A DNA stretch of 64,000 nucleotides, from assembly GCF_030123245.1 (NCBI RefSeq), contig NZ_CP126101.1, positions 1,176,501 to 1,240,500 of the forward strand. Reading direction: 5' to 3'. The first letter of the stretch is position 1. Each line of letters opens with the position of its first letter. Position numbers and translations under genes: made by a program. Below, in pieces: positions 9,284 to 19,681 of the stretch. The notes under the pieces were generated by a model. That model worked only from the letters and a program-made list of their open reading frames with translations, was not told the origin of the DNA and made no database searches. Origin of the DNA: Lysinibacillus pakistanensis (GTDB taxonomy: Bacteria > Bacillota > Bacilli > Bacillales_A > Planococcaceae).

Positions 9284-10978
9284 TTATGATTGTTTTTTTA
9301 ACTGTAAAATAACAGCTTCATCAGGATCAATGTATAGAGTTTTTTGTTCAAAGTAAATAACAAATCCAGGTTTAGCTCCATTTGGCTTTTTTACCTGACG
9401 GATTTCTGTGTAATCTACTGGAACAGACGAGGATTCCCTTGCTTTCGAAAAATAGGCAGCCAGTGTTGCTGCTTCACGAAGAGTAGTTTCGTCCGGTTCA
9501 CTCATATGGATAACAACATGGGAACCAGGAATATCTTTCGTATGGAGCCAAATATCTGTGCGTTTAGCAATTTTAAATGTCAGCATATCGTTTTGTTTAT
9601 TATTTTTACCAACAGATATGGGAACGCCTGTAGAAGATACATAACGCTCTGGTTCCGGCTTTGCTTGTTTTTTCTTTTTTCGAGCATGACGTAATTTTAA
9701 ATAACCTTGTTCTGCTAACTCCTCGCGAATTTCTTCAATATCACTCGGCGCTGCTTGTTGAACCTGCTGTGAGAGCATTTCAAAATACACAATCTCGTCC
9801 TTCGTTTTTTCGAGCTGCTCCTGAACCATTATAAGTGCATTTTTGGCCTTTGTATATTTTGTATAGTAGCTTTGAGCATTTTCAATTGGGGTCTTACGTT
9901 CGCTGACTGGGATAGTGATTTCCTCTCCCGTTTCACTATAGTAGTTCATGACGGTGACTTCTTTTACACCCTTTTCAAACGCATATATATTTGCCATTAG
10001 TAGTTCACCATATAATTGAAACTGGTCGAGCCTTGAAGCGTGTTCATAGTCTTTATTAAGTTTTTTAATTTTTAATGTTAGCTTATCAATTTCATTTTGT
10101 AGCCATCGCTCTAAATCACCAGCCTGTTGTTTAACACGATCTCTCTCAGCGCGTGCAAAAAATACACGATCAAGTAGCTCATGAACATTTGAATAGTTGG
10201 TAACATCTCCTTGTAAATGTGTTAAAGCGATTGGGGAGTAGTAAGTTTTATTATTTGCTACTACATACATTGGCTGTGTGCCACCATGTTGAAAGGAAGC
10301 AATAAAATGTTGAAAGCAATCAACCTTATCTTTTGTATCCTTCAATCGGAACAGTAATTCCTCAGCATGTAACGGTGAGAAGCCCATAAACTGAGAAACA
10401 ATATCCTTAGCAGATTTTGTTTCTGAGAAAAAAACTCCTAGCTGTTCTTTCGTTACGGTAAGCGGGTGCCATTTATTTTGTGCGGGAGGAGCAATGTAAG
10501 GCTGACCAGGTAGCACTGTACGGAAACTATTTACAGAAGGTGGCAAATGCTTTAAGCTATCGACTATTTTTTCCTGCTCCTTATCAATTAATAATAAATT
10601 ACTGTGACGCCCCATAATTTCAGCGTGGAGCTCCCTTACAATTGGGTCGCCAATTTCATTTTTACTTTCAATTTCTACTATTATAATGCGGTCAAAATCA
10701 TGCTGTTTAATTGAAGAAATAAAACCACCGTCCAAGTGCTTTCGTAACAGCATACAAAACATTGGAGGTTCTGCTGGATTTTCAATGGATTGCTCCGTAA
10801 GATGAACACGCGCATAAGAAGGATGAATTGAAAAAAGTAATTTATGATTACTTCCATTTGCACGGATGTGAAGGACAACCTCCTGAGCGTTCGGCTGATG
10901 TATTTTAGTAATCCGACCTTTTACTAATTGTTGTAGATCGGCTGTCATTGAGTAAGTAAATAAGCCATCAAATGCCAT
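9284..10978 (-). CDS. rqcH: Ribosome quality control factor RqcH (Rqc2/NEMF, formerly fibronectin-binding protein YloA)
   Basis: About 564 aa. It begins MAFDGLFTY with an NFACT-N domain (EIMGRHSN near residue 125). Then come a helix-hairpin-helix region, a long coiled coil (about 290-420, LERWLQNEIDKLTLKIKKL), and a C-terminal NFACT-R domain (DIWLHTKDIPGSHVVI near 490) that contacts RNA. In B. subtilis RqcH recognises obstructed 50S subunits and recruits tRNA-Ala to add C-terminal alanine tails. An upstream in-frame ATG at 11065 exists, but ATG 10978 has the ribosome site (AGAGGA, 6 nt) and the family start. It is divergent from yicC. Confidence 0.93.
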   Translation of the reverse strand: MAFDGLFTYSMTADLQQLVKGRITKIHQPNAQEVVLHIRANGSNHKLLFSIHPSYARVHLTEQSIENPAEPPMFCMLLRKHLDGGFISSIKQHDFDRIIIVEIESKNEIGDPIVRELHAEIMGRHSNLLLIDKEQEKIVDSLKHLPPSVNSFRTVLPGQPYIAPPAQNKWHPLTVTKEQLGVFFSETKSAKDIVSQFMGFSPLHAEELLFRLKDTKDKVDCFQHFIASFQHGGTQPMYVVANNKTYYSPIALTHLQGDVTNYSNVHELLDRVFFARAERDRVKQQAGDLERWLQNEIDKLTLKIKKLNKDYEHASRLDQFQLYGELLMANIYAFEKGVKEVTVMNYYSETGEEITIPVSERKTPIENAQSYYTKYTKAKNALIMVQEQLEKTKDEIVYFEMLSQQVQQAAPSDIEEIREELAEQGYLKLRHARKKKKQAKPEPERYVSSTGVPISVGKNNKQNDMLTFKIAKRTDIWLHTKDIPGSHVVIHMSEPDETTLREAATLAAYFSKARESSSVPVDYTEIRQVKKPNGAKPGFVIYFEQKTLYIDPDEAVILQLKKQS

Positions 10979-11156
10979 ATGATTTCCTCTTTCCAACGAT
11001 ATAAGCATCCTTGGTACTTTCGTATTTGTTGTATTTTCATAATGCAGCGGTACCCCATGTTTCATTTAGGTAGCACAAATGCACTATTCTAATGTTTATC
11101 ATAGCATTTTTTAGGAGAATATTAAAATATAGCTTCAGAAGTGGTAGAATTAGCTT

Positions 11157-11393
11157 TTGCTCTATCTTGGGTGTCCAAAGATAGAGCCACCAGCGGATGT
11201 TACGGAAGGTTGTTAGCCTAAAACCTCCGCATCCTGCGAAAATAGCTAACTGACCTACCTCCAGTAAAAACGCCTACGTCCCTGTGACATTATAGAAATA
11301 CCGACGTCGTGTCCGCCTAGTCAAAATCTGTATGCATTGTTTTCGTAGCGAAAGCAAAGCGACAGCAACAATTACGCTAAGGCGAAATTGCTC
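11157..11393 (+). repeat. Structured intergenic repeat, copy A (before yicC)
   Basis: The parts in order are as follows. A 5' hairpin GCTCTATCTT / AAGATAGAGC (11159-11186) is followed by CACCAGCGGATGTTACGG. Then comes a module with GTTAGC (11212-11217) / GCTAAC (11245-11250) enclosing CGCA/TGCG. Next is a GTAGCGAAAGCAAAGCGAC stretch shared with 39206-39224. The end hairpin is CAATTACGC / GGCGAAATTG (11369-11390). The same layout occurs in copies B-H. The upstream part of this gap (10979-11156) holds only the rqcH leader. Confidence 0.75.
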
Positions 11394-11432
11394 TAATTTT
11401 TTACGGAGAGACATCATAAATGGCAGAGCTTA

Positions 11433-11441
11433 TGTTATAAT
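11433..11441 (+). promoter_or_regulatory. Extended -10 promoter for yicC
   Basis: TGTTATAAT (TGN plus perfect TATAAT, 11436-11441) lies 33 bp before the start, just after repeat copy A. No good -35 box is visible, as is usual for extended -10 promoters. Confidence 0.55.
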
Positions 11442-11474
11442 AATTCCAGTATGCAAAGAAAGGTGTGACGAACC

Positions 11475-12350
11475 TTGGTGCGTAGTATGACTGGTTTTGG
11501 CAGAGGTGTCACAACAACAAGGGACTTTCAATTAACCGTAGAAATGCGCTCGGTCAACCATCGTTTTTTAGAAATTCATGCAAAATTTCCGAAAGAATGG
11601 CTTGAAGCAGAAATTTTTGCAAAGAAACTAATTTCACAAGCTTTGTCACGCGGCAAAATAGATGTGATGGTTTATGTGAAGGATTTAGAAAATGTCGAGC
11701 AATCTATCGAGATTAATTGGTCATTAATTGAAGCGTATCGTAAGGCAAAAGAGGAATTAGCAAAAAAAGTACCACTAGAAGAAAAATGGACGATGCAAGA
11801 GCTACTATCACTTGAACAAGCACTTGTCCAAGAAAAACAGCAGCTTACACCTGAGGATTTACTAAGAGCTGTGGAAATGGCGGTTACGCAAGCAATTGAG
11901 CAATTAATTCAAATGCGTGAGCGTGAGGGGCAAGAGCTACATGATGTTGTCGTACAATATAAACAGCAGCTAACGGAACAGGTGAACCAGATTCGATCAT
12001 TCTCCTCACTAGCTGTAGAAAAATATCGTACTCGATTATTGGAGCGAATTACAGAAATAGCTGATGGTGCGTTGTTAGAGGATCGCTTACTTGCAGAAGT
12101 AGCGATATTTGCTGAACGTGTGGACATTACTGAAGAATTGGACCGATTAGATAGTCATTTTAACCAACTGGAGGAGACGTTATTAGAAACGATTTCTGTA
12201 GGGCGTAAATTAGACTTTTTAATGCAGGAAATTCATCGTGAAATTAATACGATTGGCTCCAAAAATCAATCTACAGAGGCGGCAGTAGCGGTAGTTCAAG
12301 CGAAGACAATTTTAGAAAAGATGCGTGAGCAGGTTCAAAATATTGAATAG
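11475..12350 (+). CDS. yicC: YicC/YloC family endoribonuclease
   Basis: This 291-aa protein begins with the family signature (M)VRSMTGFGRG. It contains EMRSVNHRFLEI near residue 25 and ends with LDFLMQEIHREINTIGSK plus a helix, the DUF1732 region. YicC proteins are reported to be endoribonucleases in E. coli. The start is ambiguous: TTG 11475 has the best spacing (9 nt) after AAAGGTG, but GTG 11478 and ATG 11487 are possible. In B. subtilis yloC is followed by remA and gmk; here gmk follows after 42 bp with no remA between. Confidence 0.9.
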   Translation: MVRSMTGFGRGVTTTRDFQLTVEMRSVNHRFLEIHAKFPKEWLEAEIFAKKLISQALSRGKIDVMVYVKDLENVEQSIEINWSLIEAYRKAKEELAKKVPLEEKWTMQELLSLEQALVQEKQQLTPEDLLRAVEMAVTQAIEQLIQMREREGQELHDVVVQYKQQLTEQVNQIRSFSSLAVEKYRTRLLERITEIADGALLEDRLLAEVAIFAERVDITEELDRLDSHFNQLEETLLETISVGRKLDFLMQEIHREINTIGSKNQSTEAAVAVVQAKTILEKMREQVQNIE

Positions 12351-12392
12351 CCTATTGCATCTGTTATAAATTAAGGGAGATATAGAGAATAA

Positions 12393-13010
<618 letters not shown>

Positions 13011-13014
13011 ACCC

Positions 13015-13242
13015 ATGTTATACCCATCAGTAGATGCATTAAAAAAAGAGATCGATTCAAAGTATTCATTAGTAAGTCTAGCATCAAAACGTGCTCGTCA
13101 AATGCAGGAAGAACAAGATACAGAACGCTTACACAAGTATGTTTCCCATAAATATGTAGGAAAAGCACTTGAAGAAGTAGCGGCAGGTGTACTTACAAAG
13201 GTATCACAGGATGAGTCAACTGTGTACGAAGACGAAATCTAA
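13015..13242 (+). CDS. rpoZ: RNA polymerase omega subunit
   Basis: This 75-aa protein starts MLYPSVDALKKEIDSKYSLV and contains the SLASKRARQMQ helix and KYVGKALEEVAAG, the omega fold that latches the beta-prime C-terminus. GAGGAG lies 8 nt before the ATG, inside the end of gmk. Position between gmk and coaBC matches B. subtilis. Confidence 0.95.
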   Translation: MLYPSVDALKKEIDSKYSLVSLASKRARQMQEEQDTERLHKYVSHKYVGKALEEVAAGVLTKVSQDESTVYEDEI

Positions 13243-13316
13243 CATGGATGTAAAATAGCTTTTGCCCCATTAATGTTAAAGTCTTGCAGTGGATTTTTGA
13301 TTATACAGAATGCCGA

Positions 13317-13347
13317 AAGCTCCCGAGGAATGATCCTTTGGGAGCTT
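13317..13347 (+). terminator. Hairpin between rpoZ and coaBC
   Basis: AAGCTCCC (13317-13324) pairs with GGGAGCTT (13340-13347). No real U tract follows, so it may be an attenuator or mRNA stabiliser rather than a full terminator. Confidence 0.45.
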
Positions 13348-13372
13348 ATCCTTTGAAAGGACGATATTATGC

Positions 13373-14383
13373 ATGAATAAAAATATTTTACTTTGTGTTT
13401 CAGGTGGTATAGCGGTTTATAAGGCTGTCGCTCTTGTTAGCAAGCTTTCGCAGGCAGGGGCGAATGTAAAAGTCATCATGACAGCATCCGCAAGACAATT
13501 TGTAAATCCATTGAGCTTTCAAGTGATGTCCAAAAATGATGTCTTTTTCGATACGTTTGATGAAAAGGATTCTAGCGTTATTGCCCATATCGATTTGGCG
13601 GATTGGGCAGATTTAGTGTTAGTTGCTCCTGCGACAGCCAACATCATAGGAAAACTGGCAAATGGCATTGCTGATGATATGGTAACCACAACCCTGTTAG
13701 CCACTACTGCACCCGTTTGGATTGCACCAGCTATGAATGTGCATATGTATGATCATCCAGCGGTTAAACGGAATTTGGCTCAGCTTGCATCTGATGGCTA
13801 TCAATTTATTGAGCCTTCAGAAGGATTTTTAGCATGTGGGTATATCGGGAAGGGACGTTTAGAGGAGCCGGAAAAAATAACAGCGATTGTCCAAGAATAT
13901 TTTTCAGAAACAGCAAAGAGACTTTCCGGAAAAATTGTAGTTATTACAGCGGGAGCATTTTATATGCCTGTGGACGAACAACATATAATCAGTGCGTATG
14001 CTAACGGTAGAATTGGTCAAGCGATTGCCCAAGAGGCCAAGGTACTTGGAGCAAAAACAATCCTTTTAGATGAAGAAGATGCGAACGTGCATAAACTTTT
14101 GGCAAAACTTGAGGATTATAAAAAACAATATCCGCAGGCTATTTTCATCCATGCGGCAAATATCCCTGCAATCGAAGGTGCGCCAACATTATCGATTGAA
14201 GGAACAGTTGCAATAACCTTTGGACAAAGGGTTATTGGTGAACCTATGTTAACCATTACATCTGATAAATGGATTGATTTTAGTGATGAAGCACAAATAA
14301 ACGGGGAACCTTTTGATACATCGAATGCTGAGCTTTTTGCGAAGGCGTTTTGGGCATTTCTTATTCAAGGTGAGGAGCAATGA
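13373..14383 (+). CDS. coaBC: CoaBC-like protein: intact phosphopantothenoylcysteine decarboxylase domain, degenerate CoaB domain
   Basis: The protein is 336 aa, where bifunctional CoaBC is about 400. The CoaC half (1-185) is well kept: flavin-binding SGGIAVYKA, the catalytic histidine in AHIDLADWAD, APAMN and LACGYIGKGRL. The CoaB half (about 187-336) is heavily altered. The ligase signature AGGTREPID...SSGKMG reads here AGAFYMPVDEQ...ANGRIG, and the usual AAVSDYRP, KIKK and VGFAAET blocks are not recognisable. The frame is uninterrupted, so this is divergence rather than a fresh frameshift. The ligase step may be supplied by another gene (inference). ATG overlaps into priA by 4 bp at the end. 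Confidence 0.85.
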   Translation: MNKNILLCVSGGIAVYKAVALVSKLSQAGANVKVIMTASARQFVNPLSFQVMSKNDVFFDTFDEKDSSVIAHIDLADWADLVLVAPATANIIGKLANGIADDMVTTTLLATTAPVWIAPAMNVHMYDHPAVKRNLAQLASDGYQFIEPSEGFLACGYIGKGRLEEPEKITAIVQEYFSETAKRLSGKIVVITAGAFYMPVDEQHIISAYANGRIGQAIAQEAKVLGAKTILLDEEDANVHKLLAKLEDYKKQYPQAIFIHAANIPAIEGAPTLSIEGTVAITFGQRVIGEPMLTITSDKWIDFSDEAQINGEPFDTSNAELFAKAFWAFLIQGEEQ

Positions 14384-16794
14384 GCTATTTAATTGCAGAG
14401 GTTATAGTGGATGTTTCAACATATCATGTCGATCATCCATTTGATTATAAAGTGCCGGTAGAATGGTCAAATGTTATTGAAATGGGTTGTCGTGTAAAAG
14501 TACCGTTTGGGCCAAGAAATGTCCTAGGCTTCGTAGTTGGATTAAAAAACGAAACAGAGGTACCACAAAATAAAATTAAGGCTATTACACAAATATTAGA
14601 TATAGAGCCCGTGCTAACGGAAGAAATGCTATTGATGGCAAAGTGGTTAAAAAACGAAACAATATGCTATGAAATTGATGCCTTACAGGTCATGCTTCCA
14701 TCTGCACTGCGAGCAAAATATGAGAAAATTATTACGCTACAAGAGGAAAATGATGCTTTACCAGATGAGGCTAAAGCAATTTTTGGTAAGCGACAACAGG
14801 CTAATTTTAAAGAATTCGAGCGTGCTGAATTACTTCCATTATTAAAGCAGCTTATAACTAATAAAATCGTAAAAATTGAAAATGTTGTAAAGCAGCAAGG
14901 AAATGTGAAAGAAATAAGGATGGTTAAAATTTCACATAATCAGCAAGATATAGACAGGGCAATGGAAGATGCAGCGAGAGCAGCCAAACAGCGCCAGCTA
15001 ATTGAGTGGATGGGCAGACATCTTGGAGAGGTCCTTTTGCCACAGAAAATCTATGAGGAAACTGGTGTATCTTCCGCAGTACTCCAGTCAGTTATCGAAA
15101 AAGGAGCAGCCCATTTTATACATGAAGAGGTATATCGGGACCCCTTCACAAGGGAGGTTTCTCGTACTCAATCATTGCAGCTGACGGATGAACAGCATAT
15201 TGCACTAGAGGCAATTACTACATCGATGGAAGAACAGACAGCGAAAACTTTTTTACTACACGGTATCACAGGAAGTGGTAAAACTGAAGTATATCTACAA
15301 GCGATACAAAAGGTCTTAGATGATGGTAAGGAAGCCATTATGCTGGTGCCTGAAATTTCATTAACACCACAAATGACAGAGCGTTTTCGTAGTCGCTTTG
15401 GTGAACTGGTTGCTGTTATGCATAGTGGACTATCTGTTGGAGAGAAGTATGATGAATGGCGTAAAATTCAGCAGGGAAAGGTGAGCGTTGTTGTAGGAGC
15501 TCGTTCAGCTATCTTTGCGCCTTTCACAAATATTGGTTTAATTATTTTAGATGAGGAGCATGAATCTACGTATAAGCAAGAAGATTCACCAAGATATCAT
15601 GCAAGAGATGTAGCAATTTGGCGAAGTGAATTTCATAAATGTCCTGTTATTTTAGGAAGTGCAACGCCTGCATTGGAATCATTCGCTAGGGCTAAAAAGG
15701 GTGTTTATAACTTACTTACATTAAAGCAACGTGCTCTGCATCAAGCGTTACCAACTGTTTTTATTGCTGATATGCGAGAGGAGCTTCAAAAAGGAAATCG
15801 TTCTATGTTTTCTGAGCAGCTTGTTGAGGCAATGCGTATAAGGCTAGAGAAGCAAGAGCAGATGGTGTTGTTTTTAAATCGCCGAGGCTATTCCTCATTT
15901 GTGCTTTGTCGTGATTGTGGTACGGTTGTGCAATGTCCAAACTGTGACATTTCGCTCACATATCATCGTACAACTGAGAAATTAAAATGTCATTATTGTG
16001 GGTATGAGGAGCGTGTTCCACGAATTTGCCCGCAATGTCAAAGCGAGCATATTCGCTACTTTGGTACAGGTACACAAAAAGTGGAGGAAGAAATTTATAA
16101 GCTTTTTCCGGAGGCGAGGGTGCTTCGGATGGATGTGGACACAACAAAGCAAAAAGGTGCGCATGAACAAATTCTCCAGGCATTTGGAGAAGAACAGGCA
16201 GATATTTTGCTAGGCACACAAATGATTGCAAAAGGGCTTGATTTTCCTAATATTACGCTAGTAGGTGTGTTGAGTGCCGATACATCATTACATCTTCCCG
16301 ATTATCGTGCGGCGGAGCGAACATTTCAGTTGTTAACACAGGTAAGTGGTAGGGCTGGAAGACATAACAAGCATGGAGAGGTTATTATACAAACGTATAC
16401 CCCAGAGCATTATGCTATTGAGCTGGCAAAAATACAGGATTACGAGCCATTTTATGAACGAGAAATGTTTTTACGTCGTCGTTCAAGCTATCCACCTTAT
16501 TTTTTTGTTGCGCTTGTTCAAATCTCTCATGAGGATGTTATGATGGCAGCGGAATATGCTGGACGTGCGGCGGATTGGCTACGAGGAAATTTATCTAATC
16601 AAGTTGCTATTATTGGTCCAACAACTGCAAGTATTAGTCGTCTCCAAAATAGATATCGCTATCAATGTTTGATAAAATATAAAATTGAACCAAATCTGAT
16701 TGCTGTCTTACAGCGCCTTCTTGCAATGTATCGAGCAGAATGGATAAAACAAGGGATATTAATGACAGTGGATTTAGATCCGTCAACAATCTAA
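14380..16794 (+). CDS. priA: Primosomal replication restart helicase PriA
   Basis: This 804-aa 3'-5' DNA helicase restarts stalled forks. It has an N-terminal 3'BD domain (HPFDYKVP), Walker A GITGSGKTEVY near residue 295, a DEEH box, and ILGSATPALES. The zinc-binding cysteines lie in CRDCG, CPNCD, CHYCG and CPQCQ (about 510-550). The helicase C part contains GTQMIAKGLDFPN and SGRAGR. The ATG overlaps the coaBC stop (ATGA). Length is normal. Confidence 0.96.
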   Translation: MSYLIAEVIVDVSTYHVDHPFDYKVPVEWSNVIEMGCRVKVPFGPRNVLGFVVGLKNETEVPQNKIKAITQILDIEPVLTEEMLLMAKWLKNETICYEIDALQVMLPSALRAKYEKIITLQEENDALPDEAKAIFGKRQQANFKEFERAELLPLLKQLITNKIVKIENVVKQQGNVKEIRMVKISHNQQDIDRAMEDAARAAKQRQLIEWMGRHLGEVLLPQKIYEETGVSSAVLQSVIEKGAAHFIHEEVYRDPFTREVSRTQSLQLTDEQHIALEAITTSMEEQTAKTFLLHGITGSGKTEVYLQAIQKVLDDGKEAIMLVPEISLTPQMTERFRSRFGELVAVMHSGLSVGEKYDEWRKIQQGKVSVVVGARSAIFAPFTNIGLIILDEEHESTYKQEDSPRYHARDVAIWRSEFHKCPVILGSATPALESFARAKKGVYNLLTLKQRALHQALPTVFIADMREELQKGNRSMFSEQLVEAMRIRLEKQEQMVLFLNRRGYSSFVLCRDCGTVVQCPNCDISLTYHRTTEKLKCHYCGYEERVPRICPQCQSEHIRYFGTGTQKVEEEIYKLFPEARVLRMDVDTTKQKGAHEQILQAFGEEQADILLGTQMIAKGLDFPNITLVGVLSADTSLHLPDYRAAERTFQLLTQVSGRAGRHNKHGEVIIQTYTPEHYAIELAKIQDYEPFYEREMFLRRRSSYPPYFFVALVQISHEDVMMAAEYAGRAADWLRGNLSNQVAIIGPTTASISRLQNRYRYQCLIKYKIEPNLIAVLQRLLAMYRAEWIKQGILMTVDLDPSTI

Positions 16795-16885
16795 TTATAA
16801 TTGAAAGAATTATTAATAGATTTTTTAAAAATATTGACTTTACAGAGTAGCAAAGTCTGAAATAGTAGAAATGAGGAAACAGAAA

Positions 16886-17380
16886 ATGGCTATAAAAAAA
16901 GTTGTAGAACATCCAGCAAAGGTCTTATCTACGCCATGCGCTGAGGTAACAGAAATAAATGAAGACATAATTACGCTGTTGGATGATTTATATGACACAA
17001 TGGTTGAATATGATGGGGTTGGGATTGCAGCACCTCAAATAAATGTTGGCTTGCGTGTTGCAATTGTTGAGCTTGGTGAGGAACGAGATATATTAGAAAT
17101 GATTAACCCAACTGTTATCGAAACAGACGGCGCAGAAATAGATATTGAGGGCTGCTTAAGCTTTCCAGGGTTATACGGTGAGGTTGAGCGACCTGACTAC
17201 GTGAAAATCGAAGCATGTGATCGTGAAGGACGCGTTTATGAGTTAGAAGCGGGAGGCTTTGATGCTCGAGCTATTTTACATGAAATTGATCATTTAGATG
17301 GCGTGCTATTCGATTCAAAAATCAAACGAATTGTCACAGAGGACGAACTTGAGGCAATGTACGCAGAAGAGGAGGAATAA
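16886..17380 (+). CDS. def: Peptide deformylase
   Basis: This 164-aa metalloenzyme removes the formyl group from nascent N-termini. The three motifs are present: [17 protein letters not shown] (metal Cys) and LHEIDHLDG (metal His pair with catalytic Glu). GAGG lies 9 nt before ATG 16886; an upstream in-frame ATG (16871) overlaps that site and is not preferred. It is followed after one base by fmt, the enzyme acting at the other end of the formyl cycle. Confidence 0.95.
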   Translation: MAIKKVVEHPAKVLSTPCAEVTEINEDIITLLDDLYDTMVEYDGVGIAAPQINVGLRVAIVELGEERDILEMINPTVIETDGAEIDIEGCLSFPGLYGEVERPDYVKIEACDREGRVYELEAGGFDARAILHEIDHLDGVLFDSKIKRIVTEDELEAMYAEEEE

Positions 17381-17381
17381 T

Positions 17382-18323
17382 ATGACATCAATAATTTTTA
17401 TGGGAACACCAGATTTCTCTGCTCCAATTTTGCGTATGCTACACCATGAAGGATATGATATCAAAGCAGTTGTTACACAGCCAGATCGTCCAGTTGGCCG
17501 GAAGCGTGTTCTTACGCCACCACCTGTAAAGGCTGCTGCTATAGAATTAGGCTTATCCGTTATACAGCCTGAAAAGCTACGAGGTTCTGAGGAATTACAG
17601 CAAATCCTTGATTTACAGCCTGACTTAGTTATAACAGCCGCATTTGGACAAATATTGCCGAAAGCATTACTTGATGCACCCAAGCTTGGATGTATTAACG
17701 TTCATGCATCACTTTTACCCAAATATCGTGGAGGTGCACCGATTCACCAAGCGATTATTGATGGTGAAAAAGAGACAGGTGTAACAATCATGTATATGGC
17801 TGAAAAGCTTGATGCAGGTGATATTATATCTCAGAAGGCTATCCCAATCGAAGAGGATGACCATACAGGTGGTCTATTTGATAAGCTCAGTGTAGTAGGC
17901 AGAGAATTATTAAAAGATACACTTCCTTCTATTATTAATAGAACAAATAGTCGAACAGTACAGGATGAAGCACAGGTAACCTTTGCAAGTAATATTTCAC
18001 GTGAACAAGAGCGTATCGATTGGACAAAGGATGCTGCAACTTTATACAATCAGGTGCGAGGACTGCATCCATGGCCAGTAGCCTATACAACCTTTGAGGG
18101 TGAAAACTTTAAGATTTGGTGGGCTAAGGTTGGCAACACAAAGCACGAGGCTCGTCCTGGTACAGTCGTTGCCATTTCAAAGGATTATTTTGAAGTTGCG
18201 GCTGGAAATGGCACAACACTTGCACTATATGATGTTCAACCAGCTGGTAAAAAACGTATGATAGCTGAAGAATACTTGCGTGGTACAGGTTCTAAATTAC
18301 AGATTGGGGACCAATTTAAATGA
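17382..18323 (+). CDS. fmt: Methionyl-tRNA formyltransferase
   Basis: This 313-aa enzyme formylates initiator Met-tRNA with 10-formyl-THF. It has [12 protein letters not shown] at the start, the hydrolase-type motif [14 protein letters not shown] near residue 110, [16 protein letters not shown], and a C-terminal OB-like domain with [21 protein letters not shown] precedes ATG 17382. It overlaps rsmB by 4 bp (ATGA), so translation is coupled. Confidence 0.96.
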   Translation: MTSIIFMGTPDFSAPILRMLHHEGYDIKAVVTQPDRPVGRKRVLTPPPVKAAAIELGLSVIQPEKLRGSEELQQILDLQPDLVITAAFGQILPKALLDAPKLGCINVHASLLPKYRGGAPIHQAIIDGEKETGVTIMYMAEKLDAGDIISQKAIPIEEDDHTGGLFDKLSVVGRELLKDTLPSIINRTNSRTVQDEAQVTFASNISREQERIDWTKDAATLYNQVRGLHPWPVAYTTFEGENFKIWWAKVGNTKHEARPGTVVAISKDYFEVAAGNGTTLALYDVQPAGKKRMIAEEYLRGTGSKLQIGDQFK

Positions 18324-19681
18324 GTAAAAAAAGCGTAGTTATTTGGGATGGAAATGTGCGTGATGCTGCCCTTTCTATTCTTTTAGCAATAGATAAAAAT
18401 CAAGCCTATAGTAATTTACTTTTAAGTGAAACGATCAAGCGACATAAAATTGAGGCGAAGGATCGTGCTCTTTTAACAGAAATTACGTATGGCACCCTAC
18501 AATATAAAATGACACTTGATTATTATTTAGAGCCCTTTATTCGTGGCTCTGTGGATCATTGGGTGCGTTGGCTTTTACGATTATCCCTATACCAAATACA
18601 TTATTTAACGCGTATTCCGCCACATGCAGCGGTGAATGAGGCTGTAGAAATTGCTAAGCGTCGAGGTCACCAAGGTATTGCCTCAATGGTTAATGGTATT
18701 TTACGATCTATTTTACGTCAGGGTGTAGCTTCTACTGATGAAATTAAAGATCCAATTGAGCGCCTTGCTATTGAAACAAGCCATCCAGAGTGGTTAGTGC
18801 AACGCTTTGTGGATAACTATGGTATGGAAGTAGCGACTGAGATGTTACAGGAAAATAATGTTCCACCAGTACAGACTGTCCGCGTTAATACAACAAAAGT
18901 AAATGTCGAGGAAGCGATTGCCAGCCTAGAAGCGGAAGGCTTAACGGCTAAAAAAAGCGATATGATGCCAGAATGCTTACATGTAACAAATGGTCAGCCT
19001 GCTCGAACAAAAGCATTCCAAGAAGGGCTGATTACGATTCAGGATGAAAGCTCGATGATTCCAGCAAATGTCCTACATCCAAATCCCGGTATGCGTGTGT
19101 TAGATATGTGTGCCGCACCAGGTGGGAAAACAACACATCTAGCGGAGATCATGAACAATGAGGGGTCGATTTTAGCGACCGACCTTCATCCTCATAAATT
19201 AGATTTAATCGACCATAATACAGATCGTCTTGGTATTAATATAGTAGAAACTGCGCCTATTGATGGCCGTAAAGCACCAGATTTTCTACAGCCAGAATCC
19301 TTTGATGCTATTTTAGTCGATGCTCCTTGTAGTGGTCTAGGTGTTATGCGTCGTAAACCAGATATTAAATATACAAAGCGTGAAGAAGATTTAGAAAACC
19401 TTCAAAAAATACAATTGGCATTGCTTGATGCTGCAACAAAAGTATTGAAAATAGAAGGGAAACTTGTGTACAGTACTTGTACAGTCGATAAAAAAGAAAA
19501 TGAGGGCACTGTAAATGCCTTTTTAACAGCGCATCCTGAGATGGAAGCGATACAACTAGAATCTTTACCAACAAAATTAGCGGAAAAGCAAGCAAATGGC
19601 ATGCTTCAAGTCTTTCCACAAGACTTTGGCAGTGACGGTTTCTTCGTCGCCGCCTTTCGTAAAAAAGGAGGATCCAACTAA
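18320..19681 (+). CDS. rsmB: 16S rRNA (cytosine-967-C5) methyltransferase
   Basis: This 453-aa protein has an N-terminal NusB-like RNA-binding domain (1-145) and a C-terminal SAM-dependent methyltransferase. [14 protein letters not shown] is the SAM site. [15 protein letters not shown] and [12 protein letters not shown] carry the two cysteines of the m5C mechanism. It overlaps fmt and touches rlmN (TAATG). Confidence 0.95.
   Translation: MSKKSVVIWDGNVRDAALSILLAIDKNQAYSNLLLSETIKRHKIEAKDRALLTEITYGTLQYKMTLDYYLEPFIRGSVDHWVRWLLRLSLYQIHYLTRIPPHAAVNEAVEIAKRRGHQGIASMVNGILRSILRQGVASTDEIKDPIERLAIETSHPEWLVQRFVDNYGMEVATEMLQENNVPPVQTVRVNTTKVNVEEAIASLEAEGLTAKKSDMMPECLHVTNGQPARTKAFQEGLITIQDESSMIPANVLHPNPGMRVLDMCAAPGGKTTHLAEIMNNEGSILATDLHPHKLDLIDHNTDRLGINIVETAPIDGRKAPDFLQPESFDAILVDAPCSGLGVMRRKPDIKYTKREEDLENLQKIQLALLDAATKVLKIEGKLVYSTCTVDKKENEGTVNAFLTAHPEMEAIQLESLPTKLAEKQANGMLQVFPQDFGSDGFFVAAFRKKGGSN

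Noticed and set aside
9083..9289. 68-codon plus-strand frame between the chemotaxis gene and rqcH
   Set aside because: It runs through the rqcH terminator hairpin, has no ribosome site and no protein-like pattern.
11157..11187. Hairpin before repeat copy A as a terminator
   Set aside because: No T run on either strand after the stem; it fits better as the 5' hairpin of the repeat.
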